A stretch of 64,000 bases of DNA from Pseudoalteromonas sp049257235 (GTDB lineage: Bacteria; Pseudomonadota; Gammaproteobacteria; Enterobacterales; Alteromonadaceae), in contig NZ_JBMMUF010000012.1 of the NCBI RefSeq assembly GCF_049257235.1, forward strand, positions 21,045 through 85,044, given 5' to 3'. This document shows positions 51,578-59,239 of this stretch, in pieces. Under the pieces are notes generated by a model, which did not search any database, was not told the origin of the DNA, and saw nothing but the letters and a program-made list of their open reading frames with translations. Every line of letters starts with the position of its first letter. The stretch's first letter is position 1. The translations under genes and the position numbers were made by a program.

Positions 51578-52111
51578 TTATTTATTTTTGTACTGGCTTG
51601 TTGGTCGAGTGTATTCATAGCGCAGTAGTGGGTGTCCCCATTTTTCATATTGGTCGCACAGGGTAAAGCCTAGTCTTTCGATGATCTTAATCGAACCAAT
51701 ATTGTTCTCATCAGCTTCAGCGATAATGTGGTTGAGCTTGAGTGTGTCTAAGCCATAGTTAAATGCTGCTTTAGCCGCTTCAAAACCCAAACCTTGCCCC
51801 CAATATGCTGGTAACATGCGATAACCAAGATCAGTGCCCGGGTGCCCTGGGTCGTATTTTAAGCCGCAAAAGCCAATGAGTTTCTGATCTGCTTTATGGA
51901 TTAAGGCGTAGCGGCCATAACCATACTTGGCATAATCACGCAGCCATATGTCGGTAATGATTTTTTTAGCGTCATCCAAGGTTTTTACTAATCCAGCATC
52001 GCCGGTGTAGCGCGTGACATGTGTATCGGCGTTAAAATCAAATACCGCTTGCGCGTCCTCAATGCGAAATTGGCGCATTTGCAAGCGCGGTGTATCAATG
52101 AGTACATCCAT
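51578..52111 (-). CDS. GNAT-family N-acetyltransferase (RimJ/RimL-like)
   Basis: A 177-residue acetyl-CoA-dependent transferase: IDTPRLQMRQFRIEDAQAVF at the start, IGFCGLKYDPG, LGYRMLPAYWGQGLGFEAAKAA (acetyl-CoA pyrophosphate loop, QGLGFE) and HIIAEADENNIGSIKIIERLGF. These are the standard motifs of the Acetyltransf_3 group that modifies ribosomal protein N-termini, antibiotics or small molecules; the substrate is unknown. AAGGA precedes the ATG. Confidence 0.93.
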   Translation of the reverse strand: MDVLIDTPRLQMRQFRIEDAQAVFDFNADTHVTRYTGDAGLVKTLDDAKKIITDIWLRDYAKYGYGRYALIHKADQKLIGFCGLKYDPGHPGTDLGYRMLPAYWGQGLGFEAAKAAFNYGLDTLKLNHIIAEADENNIGSIKIIERLGFTLCDQYEKWGHPLLRYEYTRPTSQYKNK

Positions 52112-52300
52112 TGTAAATCCTTACTAAATACTCGTGCGTGTTGCTCTTTGCGCGCACTATAACTCACTCCTAGCATTAAAAGCGTAGATTTGAACAAAAT
52201 TCATACCTCAAAGTTCAAAACGCCCTAGGTGAAGGGCATGCTATGCGCTATGCTTTTACCCTCACGATAAACCTCTAAGTGCTCACTATTAAAGGGAAAG

Positions 52301-52840
52301 ATGTCAGTTTATAAATTTCTACCAGGACCCTATCAAACGGTACTGCTGTGCGCGATTGCATTTAATATTAGTCAGGTTGTAGCTGACGAAGTGGCTGTGT
52401 TTAGCGGCTATACGCTCGGTGCAAATGACGATGACACCATGGCTGCCATTTCCTATAGCGTCGACACCACTGAATCATTTCTGTGGTCTGACGGTTGGGT
52501 GTTTACGTATGGGGAATTTCATGGCTTGGATAAGTATTATGGCTGGGCTGATTTTTCAGATGTGTCATATTACTCCGCAGGTTTGTATTGGTCTGTATGG
52601 CAATCTGAACAAAGCCAACTGAGATTCGAGTTTGCGCCCACGTATGTCGATAGCAACTATTACTATGCACATTATGTAGGAAGTCGTTGGCACTTCATGA
52701 GTAGCGCAAGTTATCGCTACGACTTTGCACAGCTCCCTGTGTTTGCTGCTTTGCGCTATCAACATACATCAAATGGTGGTCTGGCGCCGCCTAATCCAGG
52801 AGTGGACGGTCTTGGATTACAAGTCGGGTATCGCTGGTAA
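52301..52840 (+). CDS. PagL-like lipid A 3-O-deacylase (acyloxyacyl hydrolase)
   Basis: A 179-residue outer-membrane barrel candidate. The signal peptide ends near residue 28 (SQVVADE). The C-terminal segment FAALRYQHTSNGGLAPPNPG carries the His-x-Ser-Asn motif that supplies the catalytic His and Ser of PagL, and the protein ends with an aromatic residue (GLQVGYRW) as barrels do. PagL removes the 3-O acyl chain of lipid A, changing surface charge and immune recognition. The rest is poorly conserved, as in the family. AAAGGGAAAG upstream serves as ribosome-binding site. Confidence 0.8.
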   Translation: MSVYKFLPGPYQTVLLCAIAFNISQVVADEVAVFSGYTLGANDDDTMAAISYSVDTTESFLWSDGWVFTYGEFHGLDKYYGWADFSDVSYYSAGLYWSVWQSEQSQLRFEFAPTYVDSNYYYAHYVGSRWHFMSSASYRYDFAQLPVFAALRYQHTSNGGLAPPNPGVDGLGLQVGYRW

Positions 52841-52949
52841 GTAACACGCAAACAACTATCATCATAGATTCATTAAACTTAACTACAATGACCTAAGAGA
52901 ACCAATAGGTTATGCTAACATTGTTGTCTTAAAAGGAACGAGGTTAAAC

Positions 52950-54881
52950 ATGAAAACCCTAGCTAAGGTATTAGGCGTTATCGTGATAGTGATCATCGGA
53001 TTATTGATCGCCATCCCATTTTTTATTCCTGTCGATGCTATCTTCACCAAAGTGTCGGAGGAGGTAGAGAAAACCACTGGTCGTACACTCACCATCGGCG
53101 GTGACAAAGACTTGGCTATCTTCCCGTCACTACGTCTTGAACTCAATGATGTGAGTTTTAGCAATATGCAAGGTGGTTCACGTGCACAAATGGCGACTAT
53201 GAAGCAGCTAGATATTCATATCCCATGGAGCACAGTTTTCTCTGGTGAGGTCAAAATTAATAAGTTTGTGATCCGAGAGCCAGATATTCTTCTTGAGACT
53301 AATGCGCAAGGTAAAGGTAACTGGCAGCTGTTTGATTCGGTGGCACAAGAGCAGCCAGAGCAACAATCTTCAGGGCAGATCTCTTTACCGGAAAGTTTTG
53401 ATATTGAATTAGGTGAGGTGGCTATCTATGGTGGTCAGTTCACCTATGTTGATGGGCAATCGGGGGCGAAGCAACAGATCAACGATTTAGAATTAGCTGT
53501 GTTGTTAGAATCTTTGCGCAAGCCGCTAGAGCTTAAAGGTGGTATTACCTACATGGAGCAGCGTTTTGAGCTTGATGTGGTGGTCGATAACCCAATTAAA
53601 GCCATTGAAGGGCGCACCTTTTCAGTAACCAACGCCATTGAATCAAAGCTGGTTAACGTAAAGTTTAAGGGTGATATTGCCGAGCAAGGTAAAAATATCA
53701 CAGGTGAGTTGCACGTCGATGGTGACTCAGTTAAAGAGTTAGCCAAATGGCAAGGCGTTACACTTGATGCCAAAGAGAATGCATTTAACGCGTTTAGTAT
53801 TGATGGTGCAATGCAGTTCTCTGGCGAGACGTTCAGCATCTCTAAACTGGTTGCAAAATTAGACAAGTTGGCAATTGAAGGGTCAAGCTCGGTTAATTTA
53901 GGCGCCCGTTTGGCGGTCAAAGCCAACGTAGATTTAGGCATGTTAGACCTCAATCCATATCTTCCAGACCCGATTGAAACGCCTGAGCAACCAGCTGAAG
54001 ATGCGCCAGCGCAACCTATTGTGTGGGATGACACTAAACTCGACTTATCTGTACTTAATGCGCTAGATGCGAATGTTGTGGTGCGCTCAAGTGGTTTGCA
54101 AGCGCGCGATATTACACTGGGTGCGAATCAATTTACGTTAAAGCTACAAAACGCTGTTGCTAATTTAAGCATGGATAAATTCCAAGCTTATGAAGGGCAA
54201 GGGCAGGGCAAAGTGAGCATCAATGCCAAACAAGCACCCTATAAAATAGAAACGGGCTTCAATTTAAAAGGTATAGATGCACAACCATTACTTACCGATG
54301 CGGTTAAATTCGATAAGTTAATGGGTAAGGGCTCATTACAGTGGCAATTAACTACACAGGGCCAGAGTCAGAAAGACTTTGTGAGCGCATTGGCGGGGTC
54401 GTTAGGCTTTAATTTTGCCGATGGTGCAGTAAAAGGCGCAAACGTTGCGGAGCTTGTTCGCCAGGCCAAAGAGTTGCTCTCAGGCAATACCGCGGCACTC
54501 TCTGAAGGCCTAAACACGGGTTATGATGAATCGCAAAAAACCGACTTTACAGCGCTGACTGGCACCATGACCTTTGTTAAAGGCGTTGGTACCAATGCAG
54601 ACTTGTCGATGTTGAGCCCGTTGATCCGTGTCAGTGGTCAAGGTACGGTTGACTTACCTGCAACGAACGTGAACTACCGCCTAGTGACAGGCATTGTTGA
54701 CTCTATTGAAGGACAAGGAACATCAGACGATAGCACCGGTTTTAAAATCCCAATGCGCATCAAGGGTCCTTTCCACGATGTGGGTATAAAGCTAGATGTT
54801 GCTGACGCAGCCAAAGAAGAAGCCAAAGAAAAAGTGAAAGATAAGGTCAAAGATAAACTCAAAGGCTTGTTTGGTGGATAA
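52950..54881 (+). CDS. AsmA-family protein
   Basis: A 643-residue inner-membrane-anchored periplasmic protein. An N-terminal helix (LAKVLGVIVIVIIGLLIAI) is followed by the AsmA start pattern VEKTTGRTLTIGGDKDLAIFPSLRLELNDVSFSN and the C-terminal AsmA-like domain (QPLLTDAVKFDKLMGKGSLQWQLTTQG, then DGAVKGANVAELVRQAKELL). It ends in a Lys/Glu-rich tail (KVKDKVKDKLKGLFGG). Relatives such as AsmA and TamB/YhdP help move phospholipids to the outer membrane; this is a family-based role. AAGGA and GAGG lie upstream. A terminator follows. Confidence 0.93.
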   Translation: MKTLAKVLGVIVIVIIGLLIAIPFFIPVDAIFTKVSEEVEKTTGRTLTIGGDKDLAIFPSLRLELNDVSFSNMQGGSRAQMATMKQLDIHIPWSTVFSGEVKINKFVIREPDILLETNAQGKGNWQLFDSVAQEQPEQQSSGQISLPESFDIELGEVAIYGGQFTYVDGQSGAKQQINDLELAVLLESLRKPLELKGGITYMEQRFELDVVVDNPIKAIEGRTFSVTNAIESKLVNVKFKGDIAEQGKNITGELHVDGDSVKELAKWQGVTLDAKENAFNAFSIDGAMQFSGETFSISKLVAKLDKLAIEGSSSVNLGARLAVKANVDLGMLDLNPYLPDPIETPEQPAEDAPAQPIVWDDTKLDLSVLNALDANVVVRSSGLQARDITLGANQFTLKLQNAVANLSMDKFQAYEGQGQGKVSINAKQAPYKIETGFNLKGIDAQPLLTDAVKFDKLMGKGSLQWQLTTQGQSQKDFVSALAGSLGFNFADGAVKGANVAELVRQAKELLSGNTAALSEGLNTGYDESQKTDFTALTGTMTFVKGVGTNADLSMLSPLIRVSGQGTVDLPATNVNYRLVTGIVDSIEGQGTSDDSTGFKIPMRIKGPFHDVGIKLDVADAAKEEAKEKVKDKVKDKLKGLFGG

Positions 54882-54906
54882 TTGACCCCATATTTACTTT
54901 TACTAG

Positions 54907-54933
54907 CAGGGCGCCTCATGCGCCCTGTTTGTT
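54907..54933 (+). terminator. Terminator after the AsmA gene
   Basis: The stem CAGGGCGC/GCGCCCTG with loop CTCAT, followed by TTTGTTTTA. It starts 26 bases after the stop codon. Confidence 0.85.
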
Positions 54934-55049
54934 TTATAAACAATTGACCCGCAGTGAAATTTGGTAAATGTGATGCCCGCATTCACCTTCGTTTTACTAA
55001 ATTGCTAAGTAGTTACAGGGCATTGCCCCTTAAATTAATTAAAAATTAG

Positions 55050-55090
55050 CCTACCTTTTGCGCGTCATTGCTGATACAATTGCCCGCCCT
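55050..55090 (+). promoter_or_regulatory. Putative promoter of the spc operon
   Basis: The -10 TACAAT (55075-55080) is followed by the GC-rich discriminator TGCCCGCC, typical of stringently controlled ribosomal promoters. The -35 is poor (TACCTT at 17 bases). An AT-rich tract upstream could act as an UP element. It lies about 110 bases before rplN. Confidence 0.5.
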
Positions 55091-55198
55091 CAGCAGTCAA
55101 GTGACATAAAAATCGCCTGATTATTGAGCGGAAAAGATATTTAATGCCTTAATTTTAAACGAATTAAGGCGAGTTGAAACTACACCGGAGCATCTAAA

Positions 55199-55567
55199 AT
55201 GATCCAAATGCAAACTCAGCTGGACGTTGCTGATAACAGCGGCGCTCGCAAAGTGCAGTGTATTAAAGTCCTTGGCGGCTCACACCGTCGTTACGCATCG
55301 GTTGGTGACATCATTAAGGTTTCTGTTAAAGAAGCTATTCCTCGCGGTAAAGTGAAGAAAGGTGATGTTAAAAACGCAGTAGTTGTGCGTACCAAAAAAG
55401 GCGTTCGTCGTCCAGACGGTTCTTTGATCCGTTTCGATAGCAATGCTGCAGTTATCCTTAACGATAACCTACAGCCAATCGGAACTCGTATCTTCGGCCC
55501 TGTGACTCGTGAACTTCGTACTGAAAAGTTCATGAAGATCGTTTCACTAGCACCAGAAGTACTATAA
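55199..55567 (+). CDS. rplN: 50S ribosomal protein L14
   Basis: 122 residues, normal length. Signature: MIQMQTQLDVADNSGARKVQ, CIKVLGG and IFGPVTRELR. L14 sits at the subunit interface of the 50S. First gene of the spc operon; the next gene follows after 10 bases with AGGAG. In most relatives rpsQ (S10 operon) precedes it, but here an AsmA gene does. Confidence 0.99.
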   Translation: MIQMQTQLDVADNSGARKVQCIKVLGGSHRRYASVGDIIKVSVKEAIPRGKVKKGDVKNAVVVRTKKGVRRPDGSLIRFDSNAAVILNDNLQPIGTRIFGPVTRELRTEKFMKIVSLAPEVL

Positions 55568-55577
55568 GGAGTCGATC

Positions 55578-55892
55578 ATGGCAGCAAAAATCCGTCGTGA
55601 TGACGAAGTAATCGTACTAGCCGGTAAAGACAAAGGTAAGCGCGGTAAAGTGCTTTCAGTTGTAACTGAAACTGGTCGAGTATTTGTTGAAGGCGTAAAC
55701 CTTATCAAGAAGCACCAAAAGCCTGTTCCTCAGTTGAACCAAGCTGGCGGTATTGTTGAGAAAGAAGCGTCTATCGACGTATCAAACGTTGCGATCTACA
55801 ACTCGGAAACGGGTAAAGCAGATCGTGTGGGTTTCAAGTTTGAAGATGGCAAGAAAGTGCGTATCTTCAAATCTACTGGTAAAACTATTTAA
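55578..55892 (+). CDS. rplX: 50S ribosomal protein L24
   Basis: 104 residues. It contains the KOW motif DEVIVLAGKDKGKRGKVLSV and NLIKKHQKP. L24 initiates 50S assembly near the 5' end of 23S rRNA. AGGAG precedes the ATG. Second gene of the spc operon. Confidence 0.99.
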   Translation: MAAKIRRDDEVIVLAGKDKGKRGKVLSVVTETGRVFVEGVNLIKKHQKPVPQLNQAGGIVEKEASIDVSNVAIYNSETGKADRVGFKFEDGKKVRIFKSTGKTI

Positions 55893-55907
55893 TAGTTGGA
55901 GTAGAAG

Positions 55908-56447
55908 ATGGCGAAACTGCATGAAGTATACAAAGACAAAGTAGTAGCAGAACTTCAACAGAAGTTTGGTTATAGCTCTGTCATGCAAGTCCCTCAGATC
56001 GAAAAGATCACATTAAACATGGGTGTGGGCGAAGCCCTAGCTGACAAGAAAATTCTAGAAAACGCTGTTGCGGACCTAGAAGCAATCTCTGGTCAGAAGC
56101 CTCTAATCACTAAAGCTCGCAAGTCAGTTGCAGGCTTTAAGATTCGTGAAGGTTACCCAATTGGTTGTAAAGTAACCCTACGTGGCGAGCGTATGTGGGA
56201 CTTTTTTGAGCGTTTGGTTTCAATCGCTATCCCGCGTATTCGCGATTTCCGTGGTGTAAGCGCTAAGTCTTTTGACGGTCGCGGTAACTACAGCATGGGC
56301 GTACGTGAGCAAATCATCTTCCCAGAAATTGATTATGATAAAGTAGATCGCGTTCGTGGTCTTGATATCACTATCACTACTTCTGCAAAAACGAATGATG
56401 AAGGCCGTGCGTTGTTAGAAGCGTTTAACTTCCCATTCAAGAAATAA
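55908..56447 (+). CDS. rplE: 50S ribosomal protein L5
   Basis: 179 residues, the E. coli length. Signatures: KITLNMGVGEALADKK, KPLITKARKSVAGFKIREG and GRGNYSMGVREQIIFPEIDYD. L5 binds 5S rRNA with L18. In E. coli the start of this gene is where S8 binds the mRNA to repress the spc operon. The nucleotide sequence around the start (GATGGCGAAACTGCATGA) is close to the E. coli target, so the same autoregulation is likely. Confidence 0.99.
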   Translation: MAKLHEVYKDKVVAELQQKFGYSSVMQVPQIEKITLNMGVGEALADKKILENAVADLEAISGQKPLITKARKSVAGFKIREGYPIGCKVTLRGERMWDFFERLVSIAIPRIRDFRGVSAKSFDGRGNYSMGVREQIIFPEIDYDKVDRVRGLDITITTSAKTNDEGRALLEAFNFPFKK

Positions 56448-56457
56448 GGGTAGGGTT

Positions 56458-56763
56458 ATGGCAAAGAATTCAATGAAAGCGCGCGAAGCAAAGCGCACTA
56501 AACTAGTAGCACAGTACGCTGAAAAGCGTGCGGCACTTAAAGCTATCATCAGCGATGTTAACTCATCAGATGAAGAGCGTTGGGACGCGGTTCTGAAGCT
56601 TCAAAGCCTTCCGCGTGATTCAAGCCCTGCACGTCAACGTAATCGTTGTAACATCACGGGCCGCCCACATGGTTACCTTCGTAAGTTCGGCCTAAGCCGT
56701 ATCAAACTACGCGAAGCAGCTATGCGCGGTGAAGTTCCTGGCCTTAAAAAGGCTTCTTGGTAA
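56458..56763 (+). CDS. rpsN: 30S ribosomal protein S14
   Basis: 101 residues, the long zinc-free form: only one Cys is present, in RNRCNITGRPHGYLRKFGLSR, and no CxxC pairs are seen. S14 belongs to the 30S head. It starts 10 bases after rplE. Confidence 0.99.
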   Translation: MAKNSMKAREAKRTKLVAQYAEKRAALKAIISDVNSSDEERWDAVLKLQSLPRDSSPARQRNRCNITGRPHGYLRKFGLSRIKLREAAMRGEVPGLKKASW

Positions 56764-56784
56764 TAGAATCACGGGAGTAAGACA

Positions 56785-57177
56785 ATGAGCTTGCAAGATC
56801 CTATTGCGGATTTGTTCACACGTATCCGTAACGGCCAGACTGCGAAGAAGGTTTCTGTTTCAATGCCATCTTCAAAGCTGAAAATAGCAGTTGCTAAAGT
56901 GCTAACTGACGAAGGTTATGTATCTGGTTACTCTGTAACTGAAGGTGCTAAGCCTGAGCTTTCTATCGAACTTAAGTACTTCGAAGGCAAAGCTGTAATC
57001 GAAAACATCCAGCGTGTTAGTCGCCCAGGTCTACGTATCTATAAGAAACGTGACGAATTACCTAAGGTAATGGGTGGTCTAGGTATCGCTATCGTATCAA
57101 CTTCTAAAGGCCTAATGACTGACCGTGCTGCACGTAGTGCTGGCGTTGGCGGTGAAATCATTGGCTTTGTAGCGTAA
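56785..57177 (+). CDS. rpsH: 30S ribosomal protein S8
   Basis: 130 residues. It starts MSLQDPIADLFTRIRNGQ and ends with STSKGLMTDRAAR...GGEIIGFVA. S8 binds the central domain of 16S rRNA and is the translational repressor of the spc operon in E. coli. GGGAG lies upstream of the ATG. Confidence 0.99.
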   Translation: MSLQDPIADLFTRIRNGQTAKKVSVSMPSSKLKIAVAKVLTDEGYVSGYSVTEGAKPELSIELKYFEGKAVIENIQRVSRPGLRIYKKRDELPKVMGGLGIAIVSTSKGLMTDRAARSAGVGGEIIGFVA

Positions 57178-57189
57178 TCGGAGGGGACT

Positions 57190-57723
57190 ATGTCGCGTAT
57201 AGCAAAGGCACCTATTAATGTTCCAGCCGGTGTAGAAGTAACGCTAAAAGGCCAGGACATCACAGTTAAAGGTAAGAACGGCGAACTTAGCCGTACGATC
57301 CACGAGGCTGTTGAAGTTTCATTCGAAGAGAACGTAATCAAAACGAACCCAGTTGAAGGCGTTGCTAACGCTTGGGCTCAAGCTGGTACTGCTCGTGCAC
57401 TTATCAACAACATGATTGTTGGTGTGAACGACGGTTACGAGAAGAAGCTACAACTTGTTGGTGTTGGTTACCGTGCTGCGGTAAAAGGTAAAGTTCTAGA
57501 TTTAACTCTAGGCTTCTCACACCCAGTAAACTTCGAGATCCCAGAGGGCGTCACTATTGAAGCTCCTAGTCAAACTGAGATCGTTGTTAAGGGCGCAGAC
57601 AAGCAGCTAGTTGGTCAAACTGCTGCGAACATTCGTTCATACCGTGAGCCAGAGCCTTATAAAGGTAAAGGTGTACGTTATGCTGACGAACACGTGCGTC
57701 GTAAAGAGGCTAAGAAGAAGTAA
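57190..57723 (+). CDS. rplF: 50S ribosomal protein L6
   Basis: 177 residues. It starts MSRIAKAPINVPAGVEV and carries the C-terminal signature PEPYKGKGVRYADEHVRRKE. L6 lies near the factor-binding site of the 50S. GGAGGGG is its ribosome-binding site. Confidence 0.99.
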   Translation: MSRIAKAPINVPAGVEVTLKGQDITVKGKNGELSRTIHEAVEVSFEENVIKTNPVEGVANAWAQAGTARALINNMIVGVNDGYEKKLQLVGVGYRAAVKGKVLDLTLGFSHPVNFEIPEGVTIEAPSQTEIVVKGADKQLVGQTAANIRSYREPEPYKGKGVRYADEHVRRKEAKKK

Positions 57724-57732
57724 GGTAAGACG

Positions 57733-58086
57733 ATGGATAAGAAAACAGCTCGTCTACGTCGTGCTAAACGCACTCGTAGAAATTTTATTGAACAGGGCAA
57801 AATCCGCCTTGTTATCCACCGCACGCCACGTCACATCTACGCTCAAGTTATTAGCGCAGAAGGTAGTGTACTGGCTGCTGCTTCTACTGTTGAAAAAGCA
57901 ATTGCTGAAACAGTTAAAGGCACAGGCAACATCGAAGCTGCGCAAGCAGTGGGTAAAGCAGTTGCTGAACGTGCGGCTGAAAAAGGCGTTAACGAAAGTA
58001 TCGCTTTTGACCGCAGTGGCTTTAAATATCACGGCCGTGTGAAGGCGCTAGCAGATGCAGCGCGCGAAGCCGGTTTGCAATTCTAG
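57733..58086 (+). CDS. rplR: 50S ribosomal protein L18
   Basis: 117 residues. It starts MDKKTARLRRAKRTRRNF and contains RLVIHRTPRHIYAQVI and FDRSGFKYHGRVKALADAAR. It binds 5S rRNA together with L5. A longer overlapping open frame in another phase (57611-58042) is a shadow. Confidence 0.99.
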   Translation: MDKKTARLRRAKRTRRNFIEQGKIRLVIHRTPRHIYAQVISAEGSVLAAASTVEKAIAETVKGTGNIEAAQAVGKAVAERAAEKGVNESIAFDRSGFKYHGRVKALADAAREAGLQF

Positions 58087-58095
58087 GAGTAGACA

Positions 58096-58602
58096 ATGGC
58101 TAACGTAGAAGCAAAGCAACAACAGCCTGATTTGGCTGAAAAGCTAATCGCGGTAAACCGTGTGTCTAAAGTGGTTAAAGGTGGTCGTATCTTTAGCTTC
58201 ACTGCACTAACTGTAGTTGGTGACGGCGCAGGTAAAGTAGGTTTCGGTTATGGTAAAGCACGTGAAGTTCCAGCTGCTATTCAAAAAGCAATGGAAAAAG
58301 CACGTCGCAACATGATCAACGTAGAGCTTAAAGGTAATACACTTCAGCACCCTATCAAGGGTCGTCACGCTGGTTCTAAAGTGTACATGCAGCCTGCATC
58401 AGAAGGTACTGGTATCATCGCCGGTGGTGCGATGCGTGCAGTACTAGAAGTAGCTGGTGTACAGAACGTATTATCAAAAGCTTACGGTTCGACTAACCCG
58501 ATCAACGTTGTTCGCGCAACAATTTCTGCTCTAGAGAACATGAAATCTCCAGAAGCAATTGCTGCGAAACGTGGTCTTAACGTTGAAGAGATTTTGGGGT
58601 AA
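58096..58602 (+). CDS. rpsE: 30S ribosomal protein S5
   Basis: 168 residues. The S5 signature VVKGGRIFSFTALTVVGDG and GKVGFGYGKAREVPAAIQKA are present. S5 contributes to decoding accuracy. AGGAG lies upstream; it begins 9 bases after rplR. Confidence 0.99.
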   Translation: MANVEAKQQQPDLAEKLIAVNRVSKVVKGGRIFSFTALTVVGDGAGKVGFGYGKAREVPAAIQKAMEKARRNMINVELKGNTLQHPIKGRHAGSKVYMQPASEGTGIIAGGAMRAVLEVAGVQNVLSKAYGSTNPINVVRATISALENMKSPEAIAAKRGLNVEEILG

Positions 58603-58608
58603 GACACC

Positions 58609-58788
58609 ATGGCAAACACAGTAAAAGTAACTCAAGTACGTAGCTCTATCGGTCGTTTACCGAAGCATAAAGCTACATTACGTGGCCTTGGTTTACGTCG
58701 TATCAACCACACTGTAGAGCTAGAAGATACGCCTTCAGTACGTGGTATGATCAACCAAGTTTCTTACATGGTTAAGGTTGAGGGGTAA
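58609..58788 (+). CDS. rpmD: 50S ribosomal protein L30
   Basis: A short gene of 59 codons. It starts MANTVKVTQVRSSIGRLPKH and continues LGLRRINHTVELED. It fits exactly between rpsE (6 bases upstream) and rplO (5 bases downstream), its normal place in gammaproteobacteria. Confidence 0.98.
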   Translation: MANTVKVTQVRSSIGRLPKHKATLRGLGLRRINHTVELEDTPSVRGMINQVSYMVKVEG

Positions 58789-58793
58789 TTCGA

Positions 58794-59228
58794 ATGAATT
58801 TGAATACACTTTCTCCTGCTGCAGGTTCTAAAACACCTAAGAAACGTCTTGGTCGTGGTATTGGTTCTGGTCTAGGTAAAACTGGTGGCCGTGGTCACAA
58901 AGGTCAGAAATCACGTTCAGGCGGTAAAGTACGCGTTGGTTTTGAAGGCGGTCAAATGCCTATGCAACGTCGTCTACCTAAGTTTGGTTTCACTTCACGT
59001 AAGTCGCTTGCGTCTACTGAAGTAAATCTATTCGAAATCGCTAAAGTTGAAGGCGATGTGGTAGATCTAAACGCGTTACAAGCAGCTGGTCTGGTTAAGA
59101 AGAACATCCAGTTCGTAAAAGTAGTAAAATCTGGCGAAGTTTCACGCGCGGTAACTGTTAAAGGTCTTAAAGTGACCAAAGGTGCACGCGAAGCGATTGA
59201 AGCTGCCGGAGGCAAGGTAGAAGAGTAA
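58794..59228 (+). CDS. rplO: 50S ribosomal protein L15
   Basis: 144 residues. It starts MNLNTLSPAAGSKTPKKRLG and shows the Gly-rich RGIGSGLGKTGGRGHKGQKS and FEGGQMPMQRRLPKFGF. L15 is a late-assembling 50S protein. The gene lies between rpmD and secY as expected. Confidence 0.99.
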   Translation: MNLNTLSPAAGSKTPKKRLGRGIGSGLGKTGGRGHKGQKSRSGGKVRVGFEGGQMPMQRRLPKFGFTSRKSLASTEVNLFEIAKVEGDVVDLNALQAAGLVKKNIQFVKVVKSGEVSRAVTVKGLKVTKGAREAIEAAGGKVEE

Positions 59229-59239
59229 GGAAGTACTTT

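Larger units (their letters stand above)
54882..55198 (+). other. Leader and promoter region of the spc operon
   Basis: 317 bases between asmA-like and rplN. It contains the terminator at 54907, an AT-rich stretch (55025-55050), the putative spc promoter, and a leader of about 110 bases with an imperfect repeat of TTAATGCC/TTAA motifs. No S10-operon gene (rpsQ, rpmC, rplP) is present here. Confidence 0.7.

Noticed and set aside
57611..58042. 143-codon open frame overlapping rplF and rplR
   Set aside because: It is out of phase with two certain ribosomal genes and is a coding shadow.
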